Shown piece by piece: positions 8,723-20,600 of a stretch of 64,000 nucleotides of DNA. Source of the DNA: Leptomonas pyrrhocoris (taxonomy: Eukaryota > Euglenozoa > Kinetoplastea > Trypanosomatida > Trypanosomatidae); assembly GCF_001293395.1 (NCBI RefSeq), contig NW_015438358.1:1121095-1185094 (forward strand), read 5' to 3'. The notes beneath the pieces are model-generated. The model was not told the DNA's origin. It saw only the letters and a program-made list of their open reading frames with translations, and searched no databases. Position numbers and translations under genes: made by a program. How positions within the stretch are numbered: position 1 is the stretch's first letter; every line of letters starts with the position of its first letter.

Positions 8723-10576
8723 ATGGACGTAGGTCGCGAGGGCCACTCAGGGCTCTACACCATGCACTTCTCCACCGTTTTTCCACCAGAGAAGGCGGGC
8801 GCGGAGAAGGCTGGTGGGGCAGCCGCCAACGCGTCTTCCTCCTCCTCCTCGCCTCCGGCTGCTGGGGCTACTGCAGCGGCAGCCGCCCCAGCGACGACCG
8901 CCGCCGCCGCAGCGACCGTGGTGTCCGTGGGCAGCAAGCCCGGCACAAGCAGCTCTCCCTCCTGCTCCCTTTCTCAGTTCAGCCAGTGGCACATTCTCAT
9001 CCGCATGGACGTGGAGAACGAGATGTTTTTTGTGAAGGGCGACGCAAAAGTTTTTTCTCCCACCCCGTCGCTGACAAGCGGGACGGCGCGCGGCATCAAC
9101 CGCGACGGCACCGCGGCGCAGAGCACAACCGCGCCGGACGGGATACCAATTGTGCCGGTGCATCAGAAGGACCGTCGATGCAGCGTTGTGATAGGGAGCT
9201 TCTACCGGCAGGGCGAGGGCCTTGACGGCGCGAGCGCGGTGCCGCCGTCCTCCATGCTGGGACTAGAGGTGCGCATGCCGCACCTAGAGGCGGAGGTGCT
9301 GGGGCTGTCGGAGCCCGAGACGTTGAAGGATGTGGTGTTGAACTGCTCTGGCAACAAGTCGTGTGGGTGGTACATGGGGGCGGTCACCGTGACGGTGGAG
9401 GGTAAGGCGGTGGAGACGCCGCAGACGGTTCGGTTTCTGCTGAAGCCGTTTTACGGGCACCGCTGCGCGAGCTGCCTCGACCCGGTCTACGCCATCGGCT
9501 ACACCTGCGAGCGTTGCGAGGTCCCACACTACTGCTCGCGGGAGTGCATGAATGCGCACATGAAGAAGCACCACAAGCTGCTCTGCCCGATTCTGTATGA
9601 GCGGTATCGCTATCAGTCCGGCGAGGTGGTGACGGAGGTGCCAGATGGCTCGGCGCTCGTAGCGTGGTGGCGCTGTCTGGAGCAGGGCGCCTTCAACGTG
9701 CTCGTAGACCCCAACAACTCCCTCGGCTACGGCATTGAGTTGACCCTTAACGTGCTGAAGTCGGTGCGGCAGGAGGGGTTGCAGTACCGTCTTGTCACGC
9801 CCTCCTCGCTGACCACCTTTCCGCCGCACGAGGAGGTCGCACGGTTTGCCTGCGTGTTGTTGCGCGAGGTCAGCCGTAGCGCCATCTTAGAGGGCTGCGC
9901 CCCCCTGGCCGCGGCCTGCCTCGACTACCTCTACGTCTTCAGCCCCTCCGCCGACTTTGCGATACAGGCGCACATTCTCTTCTTCACAACCTTCCATTGC
10001 GAGGACCTCGACGTGCCCATCGACACCTTTGAGGAATACGTCTCCTTCGCCCGCCCCCTGCACGCCCTCGCGTCGCTGCAGATCAACTACGCGTTGAAGA
10101 GTACCATTCCAGCTGAGTTCTGGCGTCGGGTGAAGATCGCGAAGGACTCCATCGCGTCGCTGCTCGCGGTTACGAACGTTGTGCCGAGCGGCGGCGTGGA
10201 GGGCCTGAAGGAGATCATCACCGCGCAGCAGCGTGACGCCTTGATGATGTTGTCGAAGATTTTTGTCATGATGGCGACGCGCGCCCCGCAGGGGGAGTGC
10301 CAGCGGTGGCTGGAGCAGGCGGAGCGGTGCCTCATGCAGTGCCAGAACGGCCTCGGCACGACGAATTCGGCGGAGGTGGACGCCGTGATCTGCTACCGCC
10401 TCTCCGCCCTTCTGCTGCTGTACAAGACGGACACCAAGACGGAGGAGGCGAGGCAGCAGAAGAAGCGCGGCGATTCCTTCTTGAAACTCCGACAGAAATC
10501 CATGAATGACGAGATTAGCATGCAGCAGCAGAATGGCGTGGAGGAGGGCGAGCAGGCGAAAGAGAAGAGGCAGTAG
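8723..10576 (+). CDS. MYND-type zinc-finger protein
   Basis: This is a 617-residue protein. A single MYND finger starts at Cys248 (CASC) and continues through CERC, YCSREC and a terminal His/Cys pair near 289. MYND domains usually bind proline-rich partner peptides. No SET domain is visible, so this is not an obvious SMYD methyltransferase. Residues 1-80 are Ala/Ser/Pro-rich. Residues 90-245 look like an ordered beta-rich domain. The part after the finger is mainly helical and could be a TPR-like or armadillo-like scaffold. The tail is charged (Lys/Glu/Gln). The frame is open upstream to a GTG, but the first ATG is at 8723, and a second in-frame ATG at 8762 is also possible. Function is unknown beyond a likely protein-interaction role. 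Confidence 0.85.
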   Translation: MDVGREGHSGLYTMHFSTVFPPEKAGAEKAGGAAANASSSSSSPPAAGATAAAAAPATTAAAAATVVSVGSKPGTSSSPSCSLSQFSQWHILIRMDVENEMFFVKGDAKVFSPTPSLTSGTARGINRDGTAAQSTTAPDGIPIVPVHQKDRRCSVVIGSFYRQGEGLDGASAVPPSSMLGLEVRMPHLEAEVLGLSEPETLKDVVLNCSGNKSCGWYMGAVTVTVEGKAVETPQTVRFLLKPFYGHRCASCLDPVYAIGYTCERCEVPHYCSRECMNAHMKKHHKLLCPILYERYRYQSGEVVTEVPDGSALVAWWRCLEQGAFNVLVDPNNSLGYGIELTLNVLKSVRQEGLQYRLVTPSSLTTFPPHEEVARFACVLLREVSRSAILEGCAPLAAACLDYLYVFSPSADFAIQAHILFFTTFHCEDLDVPIDTFEEYVSFARPLHALASLQINYALKSTIPAEFWRRVKIAKDSIASLLAVTNVVPSGGVEGLKEIITAQQRDALMMLSKIFVMMATRAPQGECQRWLEQAERCLMQCQNGLGTTNSAEVDAVICYRLSALLLLYKTDTKTEEARQQKKRGDSFLKLRQKSMNDEISMQQQNGVEEGEQAKEKRQ

Positions 10577-11707
10577 GTTGAAATGCACAGAATAGGAATC
10601 CCACACGGCCCTTCTTCATACACACACACACATACTCACAGGCGGACAGACTCACACGCACTGGGTGAGAGAGACACAGAGGGACCAACCGACCGGCCAC
10701 GCTGCACCAGCTTTCATACTTTTGTCCTAGCCTTGAGCTGGTACTTTGTCTCGTAGGGTCGTCCACGTCTTCTCTTTGATTCCACATGCGCTTGTGATCT
10801 CCCATAAAAAAAAAGTATTCTCTGCCTGTTTGTTTGCTGATGCTTAGCGTCGTCCTTGTGCTTCGTAGCCCACGCGCTGCGTTCCGTTAACCGTGGTGGC
10901 GTTCCGCGCGCCTGCAGAGAGGTGCGTAAAAGAAGAAAAAGGAAGAAGACAGAAGGAGGGCGAACGGGAGGCGCATCGTCTCATTTTTTGCATCGCCGTG
11001 GTGCAGTGTCGAATCACCGTTTTTTGTCTTTGTGTGTGTTGTTTTGACTTTCTTTGTTAAGTGCATAAGCTGTAAGCTGAGTTTATATATGTTAAAACAG
11101 GTAAAAGGAAGGTGTGCATCTGAATCTGAGCGACGTGGCGCTGGTGGGGCGGACACCGCTGCACTTACGTATTGCATTATCGCTGCGTCGCTTCCGTGGA
11201 GAGCACGTGCTTGGCTCAGCTGTGCTCTGTTAAGAATCACAGCGACTTCTCAACGGGGTTTTTTTTTTTGCTGGTCTTGCCTATCCAAGCATGCCGTGTT
11301 AGGCAGCTGTATGTGCTGTTTGAGCTACCAGTTCCCTTCACATGCAGCCTTTTGCGTGTGAGACGTCCTGTGCGTCGTTTTGTTTCTCGGTCATGACAAA
11401 AAACCGGAAAGTGACGCACGTCGCAGGCTAGCTGGGCATGGAAGGCAAACTCCATCTGACGCAGTCCACCATTAACAGCGTTGTCCTTATCCAGTCTCTC
11501 TCTCTCTCTCATTTGTTGCTCTATCCATTTCCCGATACTTCTTGCCATCCCTCTTTGGCTCTCTGCTTGCTTTCGACTCTTCCCGACTCTGGATGAAATC
11601 GAACGCACGAGGAACACACCACCACCAACATCAACGCAAAAGCCTGCTTTGAAAAGCTTTTTCTCCATTTTTTTCTTTCGGCTTTCATTCCGTGCAACGT
11701 ACAAAGA
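10577..11707 (+). other. Spacer before the anchored alpha/beta-hydrolase gene
   Basis: No gene is seen. It contains an (AC) run near 10620-10632, an A9 run near 10806 and a (TC)8 microsatellite at 11495-11510 that opens a long pyrimidine tract to about 11590. The next AG, at 11610-11611, is the best acceptor candidate. A second candidate at 11705-11706 would leave almost no 5' UTR. Confidence 0.5.
11610..11611 (+). promoter_or_regulatory. Predicted spliced-leader acceptor AG for the hydrolase-like gene
   Basis: This is the first AG after a pyrimidine tract of roughly 90 nt (from 11495). It would give a 5' UTR of about 96 nt. The prediction comes from pattern only. Confidence 0.4.
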
Positions 11708-13513
11708 ATGAGTTTCATATGTTTTGCTTCTACGAGGGCGTCGTCTCGCCTTGCGGCTGCTTTGCTGTTGTGCGTGCTGTTGGTCGCTGCAGCTGCGGTT
11801 TCCGCAGAACCCGACGACCTGCCCGTTCCAGGCTGGGACAACACCTGCAAATCCCCTTTTGGGGTATGCGCCAAGGTCGAGACGTATCAATACTGGGGCG
11901 AGAAGCCCAGGGATCGACTGACCTTTGCGGTCAACGGGCTCATGAAGGACCCCCGAAACAAAGACGTACTGACGGTGTGGCTCCTCATGGACGACCCGGA
12001 TGTGGAGTTTGCGAAGGAGTTGGCCCGGTCTGACATCAACGTGGTCGTGGTCTACCCACGCGGCACAAAGCTATCCACTACCTACTACGCCTGTGCCGAG
12101 ACGAAGGGGTCGTTCAACGACGCGTGCTGGATGGACGAAAAGTGTGCCGCTGACCTGGCTGCCCGCACCGCGAAGAGGGATAACCTCTTCAATGCCTCGC
12201 ACTTCTCCGCTGACCAAGTTGCGCACGACGTGGAGTGGCTCATCCGCACCCTCGGGGACGGACGAAGGAACGTGGTGCTGACGCAGGGCCTGAGCAGTGT
12301 ATTTGCGCTGCGCCTCCTGCAGCTGCACAAAGACATCCCTGTCGGGGTCATCATGATGGACTACGCGCACCCGCTGCTCTTCGACACCTACGGCTACCTG
12401 GGAGGCATGGGACACGACGTGGCGTTGCAGCATTTGCTGGCTCTGTGCGACGACGATGTCAGCTGCGTGGGCCGCCTCGGCGCGGTGGAAGGCTCGTGGG
12501 CTCGCCTGCAGACCCTCCTGGCGTTGGCGAAGAGCAACAAGCTTACCTGTGCGAAGCGGCTCAACTGGGGCAGCAGCAGAATCTGGGGCTCCTCGTTTGC
12601 GGAGCAGTTCCGCGCTGTCCTGGAGCTCATGCTGCGATACCCCGCCTACCCGTTCCTCTCCAGCAAGAACGAGCTCATGAGCCTCATCCCCTCGATGCTG
12701 TATCGCCTGCAGCGCTGCTCCGACAAGGACGTCAGCGCCCTCAACGCGCTCTACCGGTACGTGACGGCGGGGAAAGGCTTTACCTGCCCAGAGGACTTGT
12801 ACGTGCAGACACACTGGCTGGTGAACGAATTCCTTCAGGCCCCGCCGCCGAAGAACGTCAAGAAGTACTGGACGGGGGAGGCGAACCGGCGCGTCGTCGT
12901 GCCGGCCGCGAGCAACATCGACGCCTTCCACACCGCGGCCGTGAAGTTCTCCGCCGTGCCGCGCACCGCCGCGTCGGAGACGCTGCCCGTCAACGCCACC
13001 CAAAAGGTGCTCTTCATCAGCGCCGACGTCGACCCGCTGACCCCGCGCGGTGCCGCCAGCCAAGCCGCGCTCGCCTTCCGTCAGTTCGGCTCCACTGCGA
13101 AGGCCCTGCAACTGCGCGGGATTGCCAACCAGCCCGCTGCCATTCTCACGCCGTGCATAATTACGAACCTTAAGTTTTACAAGGCGCACGCCGAATGGGC
13201 GGAACCGGACCAGTGCACCCTCGATGCCTCGAAGAAGCTTGATTTTATGAATGGACCAACGAAGGAGTTCTACGGCGTGGATGACGCGTGGGACTATGAC
13301 CTGCCCAACAGCGACGACGGCTCCAGCCGCGGCGGCGGCGACGGCGACGGTGGCCACACCAGCGTTATCAAGAGCGTATTTCGCTTCTTGCTGATTCTTG
13401 TCATCCTTGCGGCTCTCGGCGCTGCCGCGTATTATGCCTACAACTACGTGAAAGACCGCGGCATCCGCTTCCACCGTGTGAGTGACAACTTCTACGACAA
13501 CCTGCACAACTAA
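11708..13513 (+). CDS. TAP-like alpha/beta-hydrolase fold protein, membrane-anchored, probably catalytically dead
   Basis: This is a 601-residue type I membrane protein. An N-terminal signal peptide (residues 1-34, leucine/alanine core) precedes a lumenal or extracellular domain. A single helix (about 555-578) is followed by a short tail ending YDNLHN, where YDNL fits a YxxPhi sorting signal. The fold resembles the tripeptidyl-aminopeptidase/TAP-like hydrolases. VVVVYPRGTKLS matches the DPRGTG-S loop of that family, and ISADVDPLTP (438-446) matches its catalytic-acid loop. The nucleophile elbow, normally G-x-S-x-G, reads TQGLSS (192-197), with Gly194 where Ser is expected. The C-terminal GHG-type histidine motif is replaced by GIANQ (471-475). 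Several Cys pairs suggest disulfides. A receptor or chaperone-like role for this pseudo-enzyme is inference. An alternative active site cannot be excluded. Confidence 0.8.
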   Translation: MSFICFASTRASSRLAAALLLCVLLVAAAAVSAEPDDLPVPGWDNTCKSPFGVCAKVETYQYWGEKPRDRLTFAVNGLMKDPRNKDVLTVWLLMDDPDVEFAKELARSDINVVVVYPRGTKLSTTYYACAETKGSFNDACWMDEKCAADLAARTAKRDNLFNASHFSADQVAHDVEWLIRTLGDGRRNVVLTQGLSSVFALRLLQLHKDIPVGVIMMDYAHPLLFDTYGYLGGMGHDVALQHLLALCDDDVSCVGRLGAVEGSWARLQTLLALAKSNKLTCAKRLNWGSSRIWGSSFAEQFRAVLELMLRYPAYPFLSSKNELMSLIPSMLYRLQRCSDKDVSALNALYRYVTAGKGFTCPEDLYVQTHWLVNEFLQAPPPKNVKKYWTGEANRRVVVPAASNIDAFHTAAVKFSAVPRTAASETLPVNATQKVLFISADVDPLTPRGAASQAALAFRQFGSTAKALQLRGIANQPAAILTPCIITNLKFYKAHAEWAEPDQCTLDASKKLDFMNGPTKEFYGVDDAWDYDLPNSDDGSSRGGGDGDGGHTSVIKSVFRFLLILVILAALGAAAYYAYNYVKDRGIRFHRVSDNFYDNLHN

Positions 13514-14648
13514 ACTCCCCCAAAGCGAAACGCCATATATACGCATATATGTACGAGAGCTTCTGCTTTTCTATCTTTATAAGAAAGTATAACAACTTCT
13601 CTCTGTGCCACTTATCAAGGGGGAAAGACAAAGGAGCTGAATAAAACGCTGGTTTCGTTTGCGGACGTACTTTAAGTGGACTTTTTGCGCTGCCTTTTGC
13701 TTGTTTTTTCTTCTTATTATTCAAACGCTGTCGTATGCGCAGGTCTCTTCTTTCCTTTTCAAATCTGCCGTCATTCTGTGTGTTTATCGAGCTTCCATTT
13801 AACGCTAAAAAAAAACCGTAGCAAGCGAAAACAGAAGACTTTCTTAGAGAAACCGCTTCGTCAACGCAAGTGTAGAAGCTCACTGCATGGAGCAAGAAAA
13901 AATGGGCCTTGACTTCTGCAATCTGAAATGCGAGTGGTGTAGTGAGCGGTCACGGCCAAACACACTCAAGGCTGTACGTCTCATACTCGAGCGGGCCCAA
14001 GTGGGTGGGAGGGGGAGGGAGGGAGGCAAAGCGTTGCACCTTTATCCTTGTGTAAACTGAACGAGCCTTACGCTTTTTTTTATTTTTATTTTTTAACGCG
14101 AGAGAGTGATTTCACGACCGCTACTTCTGCTCAGCGTGCACATCTCTTCAATGCTATCATTTGGCGACGTTCATCGTACCTTTCTCTCCTGGTTGAATGA
14201 TCTTTTCTACACGTTCGTTCAAATCGGCCCGTACGTTGCTCCTCGAAAATTTGTGCTTCGCAAATTCTTCTTATTACACCCTAACCAAACAAGCGATAGA
14301 GAACAAGAAAAAAAATTAAAAACATCAACAACACGTAAATGCGCGCAAGCGTTTTTCTTCTCTCCGTTGCCATTTCCAATACAAATTATTCGTTTAGCGC
14401 TATACAATCTTCTAGCTTTGCTTCTCTTCCATACTCCCACGTAAGCAACATTTCTCGGCTGAAATCAAACCAAACGAAACCAGGTTGCTGCTTCTCGACG
14501 TGAGTAAATACTCAGATTACTATAATTATTGCTGCTCCTTTACGTGCGTTCAAGAGCGTTTGCTCCACAAAACGAAGGAGACAAGTCCCAGTTGTGTAAA
14601 ATAATCAAGCAAGCGAGCAACGTATATAGTCACGTGACCAAGGGCACC
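13514..14648 (+). other. Spacer before the Dop1-like gene, with a G-rich tract
   Basis: No gene is supported. The stretch is AT- and pyrimidine-rich, except for an unusual run of G-tracts at 14002-14026 listed separately. Pyrimidine-rich DNA at 14408-14438 is followed by an AG at 14444-14445, a plausible acceptor about 200 nt before the ATG. Confidence 0.5.
14002..14026 (+). other. G-tract cluster with G-quadruplex potential
   Basis: Five G runs of at least three bases are separated by single T or A residues on the + strand (GGGTGGGAGGGGGAGGGAGGG, then AGG). This satisfies the usual G3+N1-7 quadruplex rule with very short loops. It stands out in spacers that are otherwise C/T-rich on this strand. 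If transcribed it would sit in the 3' UTR of the hydrolase-like gene. Confidence 0.6.
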
Positions 14649-17600
14649 ATGCACGAGGGCGGAGACGGCACTCCACCTGCGGGAAGCACAGCTGCCGACC
14701 CTCGGCAATCGTCGTCGGAAGCACGCCGAAAAGCCTCTTCTGGCGACCACCGCAGCCTGTCTGTCTCGTCTCTCGACACAGGGGCAAGGGAAGCCGTAGG
14801 GCGGCTGCCACGCTCAGCGATCGACACCTCTGCTGACCTAGCTGACAGAGTGGACGGGGAAAGACGTGACGCAGCGGCGGGAGTGGCACCGGCCGTTGCG
14901 GATCGACGTGACGCAGAGCAACTGGTGGAAAATGAACCCGCACAGGCGTCCTCCTCCTCTTCCAACCGTATATCCCATTCTCCAAGCAACCTGTCTACCG
15001 CACGCGAAGAGGTCGCCACGGGCGACGACACCACCACCCACAAACAAAGGAATGAAGCCGTCGCTTCCCATGCAGGTCTGGTCATTGCAGCTGAAATGGC
15101 AAAGATAGCCGTGGACACGACCGCCTCTCCTCCTTCGCCTTCTCCACCGCCGACATCACAGCCGCCGAAAGAGGCCGCATCGCCGCCGCCCTCTTCGTCT
15201 CTTGTGACGTCACCTCCTCCTGCCGCGACGAGTCCTTCCCCGTCTAGCGCGAGAGCAACGACGAGCTCCGCGCTGGCCGCTCCCTTATCTTTTTCCATCC
15301 CTGTGGATACCGCAGAGGCGGCCATCCGCAAATGGAAGGAAAGTAAGGACTACCTAAAACTGCAGCGAGAGCTGAAACGAACGCTGTCCGCGATGGACCG
15401 CACCTCGCTCACGGACTGGGCAGCGCAGGCGTCCCTCTTGTCGCAGCTTCATAAAACAGTACAAACGTTCAAAGATGCCGTTGGCGCTGTTGAGCTGCCA
15501 GACGGCGATCACTTTGCGAGGAGTCTATGGCGTGTACTGAGTCCGCAGAACGTGGTCGGTGTGCAGCGCAAGGCGCTGGAGGTGCTGCAGACCTACGTCG
15601 AGTTCGTGAACCCGGCGTACCCGATGACAAAAGACTTACCGCTGTTTCTGCCGGCGCTGCTTGAGCTGCTGCCACAAGCCACCATGCAAGTCAAAAGTGG
15701 TATCTTGGGGCTGCTGGATCGTGGCGTGGTGCGCCGGATGCCCCCGGCGGCGCTGCGCTCCTGCGCTCTTGGCCTCTTCACCTCCCTTCTGAGCTGTCTC
15801 GAGGAATCGGAGACGAGCCCGATGTACCGCCGTGCGATGACGCTGCTCGAGTACATGCACAACACCCTCAAATACGAAGACGCAGTCGCTGCCACGGTGC
15901 GCGCGGTGGCGTCCACACCACCATGTGCAGTGGCGGAATTACGTGGGGGCCAGGTGCTACCAGCGTATGCCTGGGTGTTGATCCGCGACGCCGCCGCGTT
16001 GCGCTCTCCGGCGTTAAACGTGATGAAGGTTTTCATTGCGCAGGTGGACACGCCGGCCGCGATGGGCGGCAGTACGCGCTCTGAGTCTGGGCGGTACAGC
16101 GACGAACCAGACGGAGCGCCTCCCTCGCCGCTGGCGCATCAGCATCAGCATCAGCAGCAGCAGCCCTCCCAACCCGACTGGGTAGGCGGCGATGCAAAAG
16201 TTGTTGTGTCGGCCCTCCTCAACAGCTTGCAGGACACACAGGAAAGGACACATCGCCTCGCGCTGGACGTGTTGACGCTGATTTGCCCTCTGAATGGCGG
16301 GAGTAGTGGGAACAGCAACGAACACGCTGGTGCTGATACGGCTGCCGCTGCCGCTGCTTTCCGGTACGAGAGAGCCGTCAGACGGTCTCCTGCCCCTTCG
16401 CCCAGTCCGACCGCAGGCGCGCCGCAGCCGTCGGGTAGCAGCGATGCGAACGGTGCTGCGGCTCTGGCGTCAGCGTCCATCCCTTGCCCGTTTCATTCAA
16501 TGAGAGCCAATAAAGAACTCTTTTCTTTTGAGGTGAAGTCGCTGCTTGTGGCGGCCGCAGTGCAACTCTTGGGCACACGCTACGGCACACCGAGTGTCGC
16601 ACGCCGCATGTTTCAGTGGCTAACGGTGTTCCCGGGTGTCGACAGCGGCGATCACGGCCATCGCGAAGGCGGCTGTGGCCCCTTCTCTCCGAGCGACCGC
16701 AGCGACGAAGGTGCGATGGACATGGCGGCAGTCGACGGTGCTTCTACGCCGCCCTCCGCCGACGTGTATGTGCGTGATGTCACGTCGTACGTCCTTTCTC
16801 AGGGCTTTCACATGATCGTGCAACACTGGCGGACTACCTGGACGGACCGGTCCGATGACACCAGCGACTTCAGCGGGTCAGAACAGCAGGCCGCACGGCG
16901 ACAGGTAGACTCGGAGCTGAGTGCGCTGCAGCACACTGCGCGTGCTCTCATGTACGACGCCGCTCCACGCCTCTCGAGTGCGCCGTCGATTGCAGCAGCG
17001 TTCGGCGGCGTTGGCAGTGGTGAAGGCAAGAATAACGGCAGCAGCAACAACACCGCGTTTTCTTCGCCCGCGACGACCTCAGCAGCTTCTGCTGCCCTTG
17101 CCACTCCCCTCGTCTGGCTCCGCGCGCTGCTTCTTCTCTTCCGCTACCGCAGCCCTGCTCTCGCCAACAACAGAGGCAGTGATGGCGGCGAAGGAGGTGG
17201 TGTGCCCGTGAGCAGCCCGACTGCCTCAGACCCGCCCCAGCTGCCTGCCTTGGACGGCGCTCCAGCAGCAGATGTCACTTTCCCCTTCTTGCTACACGTG
17301 GCACCTCTCGTGCTGCCATCGCTGAGTTGTCTTCTTGTTGAGGTGCCAGCTGTGCTGTCAATGCGGTCGCACCTCCACTACCAAAGGAGCTGCTCCTTCA
17401 CCAGCAGCAGTGCCGGCGTCGGCGGCTCACCGGAGGAGCAAATGTGGGCCGCAGAGGTGCGTGAGGTTATACGAGTACTACCGTGGACATATTTTGTGCA
17501 GCTGGACGTGGTCACGATACAGGCAGTAGAGAAGTTGATGGGCCCACTTCTCACGCAAACTCCTCTCAAGACAAACGAGGAAACACCAGCGGCCGCAGGT

Positions 17601-20600
17601 TCCACAACAGATGCGGACGCCTCTTCGTCTTGCAGCAATGCTATGAAGCAGAGATACACGGAGCATCTCCAGCGACGCGTTCAGCACTACATGGACCAAG
17701 CCTTCGCCCTGGCCAACACGCTCGAGCCGTCGCTCATCGACGCCACCGCCGACCAGCCGCTGGCGGCTCAGGAGTACGTGCGCGCCTCCCTCCACTGGTC
17801 CAACGCCGTGACGCGTCTTCTCAGCGAAGTCGTGCACGCGCTGGCAGCGACGCTTCAAAATAGTGACGTGGATGAAGAAGGCACCTCACGGCTGCCGCTG
17901 CTCATCTCCACCGCCAACGGGCTGCTGCGGCTGCTCGTGCAGCGCACACAGCAACTTATGGAGCCGATGCTCGACGGCATCCTCGCCACCGCCACGGCAA
18001 CCGGCACAGCCGTTGTCGGGGCAGATTTCTTCTCTTCGTTTTTGAGCTCCGTGGACACCCAGGTGCTGCGACAGCTCCGCCAGGCGACTATCTCCGGGAC
18101 CACTTCCATCCTGTTGAACGGTGCGCGTGCGAAGGCCTTCAGCGAAAGCCAACACGACGTACCCGCCCTTTCTCGTCTGTCCGCGGAAGGTACGTTGCCG
18201 GGTGTGTACGGTGCAGAGGTGCAGAGGCTGCTTTCGCGCCTGCATCGCACCACTCTGCGCTTCACCTCCTTTCTCGCTCAGCTGCACTTGCGGTGTCAGC
18301 AGCAGGCCGGCGTCGGTGTCCTGCTGGACTGCGCGTCCGACAACGGCGCCGGCGCGCGAGAGCGGGAGCTGGCGCGGCAGACAGCCGCCTGGCTGGCGTG
18401 CCTTTGCAAGGCGACGGCAGACGCGGCGGTGGGGGCGGCACCCCTCTTCTTCGCGCGAGCGGTTCGGCTGGTGGTGGACGTGCTGCTCCGTGCACGCGGC
18501 AGTCTGCTGCCGGAGCCGGCCTACCGCGCCTTGGAGCCGAGCTGCCCCCTCTCGGGAGACGTGGCGGAGGGTGTTGCGTTTGCAGGGAATTTTGTTCTCG
18601 CGCCAGTCGTGCGTTGTCTGTGGGAAAGCTGTCATGACAAGCGAAACGAAACTGAGCAGCTCGTGCAAAGTCCATCAGCGGCGGCGGCGGCGTCGGAACC
18701 TGTCCACGCTTCGCCAGACACGGTGACAACGTTCAGCGAGTCTCTCTTGGTGCTCATTGCCATTTCACCCGCATGCGCGCGCTGTCTGGATGTGTACATG
18801 CTGCAATCTCCAATGGATGTAGCGGTGTCACGGCTTGTGGGGTTACACCGTTGCCTTACGGATCTGCGAGCACTGCGGCGTCGTGGGCGGTTCCTCTCCG
18901 CCGCGCTTCCGGAATCCGCGGCACTGACGGGGTTGCAAGATCCAGGGGTGCTCTTTTTAGGCTTATTGAGCGTCCTCGACTGCCTTTCTAGCGATGCAGG
19001 CGATGTCAGTGGCTTCTCAAATACCAGCAGCTCACGTGCATTTCCTTCTCCTTTGTGTGACACTGCAGAATCGACGCGTCAGCTGTCGCGCGCCTATGTC
19101 TCGCAGACCCTTGTGCGAGACTCGCCGAACGTGCTTATACCTCTTTTCTTTTCCTTTCTGTGCCCACTGGTGCTGCCGACTGCGTCTGCGGTGCCGCAGA
19201 GAGACGACGGCGGCGGCGGCGGCGAAGGAGGAGTCGGAGGAAGTGGTGCCGGCGGTGGCGCCTCGTCGTTGCACCGCTTGTCTGCTCCAGCGTTTTCCGC
19301 TCTTTCTTTGACTGTCTTGTTGCCCACTACACAGCCAAAGCGCGCCTCCACCACCATCAGCCGCTTAAAAGGCGAAAGCGTTACTCAAGAGAATGCAAAT
19401 GATGGTGACGAAGTGACGATGCGCGGCCCTGCGCGGACGTACCGCAACCTCGAAGCTCCAGAGCTGGTGCGGCATCTTTGTTCTCTCCTGCAGCTGCCGA
19501 CCTCGCGAGAGTGGGTGCAGCAGGCGATGCAGCTCCCCACGCCCAACTCCCTGCGGGTTCTCCTACACGGTCTAGAGGCGCAGTCTTTCATGGCCCCCGA
19601 AGGCAAGGCGGACAGCAGCGGGGGTACCTCGCCCACGGCGCGCTCTTCTGCCGCCGTTGCCTCCCCTGCACGGGAGGGACCGTCTGACACACTGTTTGCG
19701 GCGACCGCGCTGCTGCTGCTCAACCTGTCTCGCCAGTCGCTGCTGGCTCTGCATTGGTCTTGCATGCAGCGGCGAGATCAGGCGAGTGGGCGGCGTGCCG
19801 CCAACGCTAGCGCTACCTCCGAATCTGCGGTGCGTTCCGCACTTCCCGAGCCTACTGCGCACCGCCACAATTTCATCTTGTTCGACTCTCTCGCGTGCCT
19901 GAATCGTCTACTGGAGCTGAGTCAGACAGGCCCGCGTATGCAGCCGCACCGCACCGCCGTCCTCACGTGGCAGTTCACGTCTGCGCAGTTTCTGCCGTTG
20001 CTGCGGCTGGCCGTGCAGGCGGACCTTCACGCGGCACAGGCGATGCTGCTGGACCACCTCCGCGGCGTCGTGCTGTACCTCGACGACGTCACCAGCAATG
20101 CTTCGGCCGCTTCTTCGTCGTTGTCGTCTTCTATGTCTGCTACGGTGGCTGCGAGTGGGAAGACGGCAGGTCCGCCAGCCGTGATCGACGGCGCGTTTGC
20201 TTCGCGGCACTGGCGACATCACGCGCTGCTCTACGTGGGCGTTGCGGCGGCGGGGAGCCCGCACCGACTCCTCTCTGGTGCGTCGTCGCTGCAGGAGACG
20301 CACCGTGCAGCCGACATCTGCAACGTGAACGGAGAAGACTACGCTGGACCGAAGGGAGGAGCGCAAACTGGCGCGCTCGAGGCGAGCTCTACCCCCGTCC
20401 TGGATGATCTCAAGCGAGTCCCTCCCGCAGTAGTGTCGAACAAATTGCTGTACGCGATGATTGGTGAAGTGGTCGAGCACGTTCTGGGCAACGTGTGGTC
20501 CGCACAGAACGATGCGCGGCTGCTGGATGCTTCTTCCTGCGCACACGAGGTCGACACGCTGACGTGTTGGCTTCGGTTTTACTGTGACGTGATGCCGTAC

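Noticed and set aside
12071-13546. 491-codon minus-strand open frame
   Set aside because: It lies opposite the hydrolase-like gene, and its His/Val/Arg/Glu-rich translation is the usual mirror of a GC-rich coding strand.
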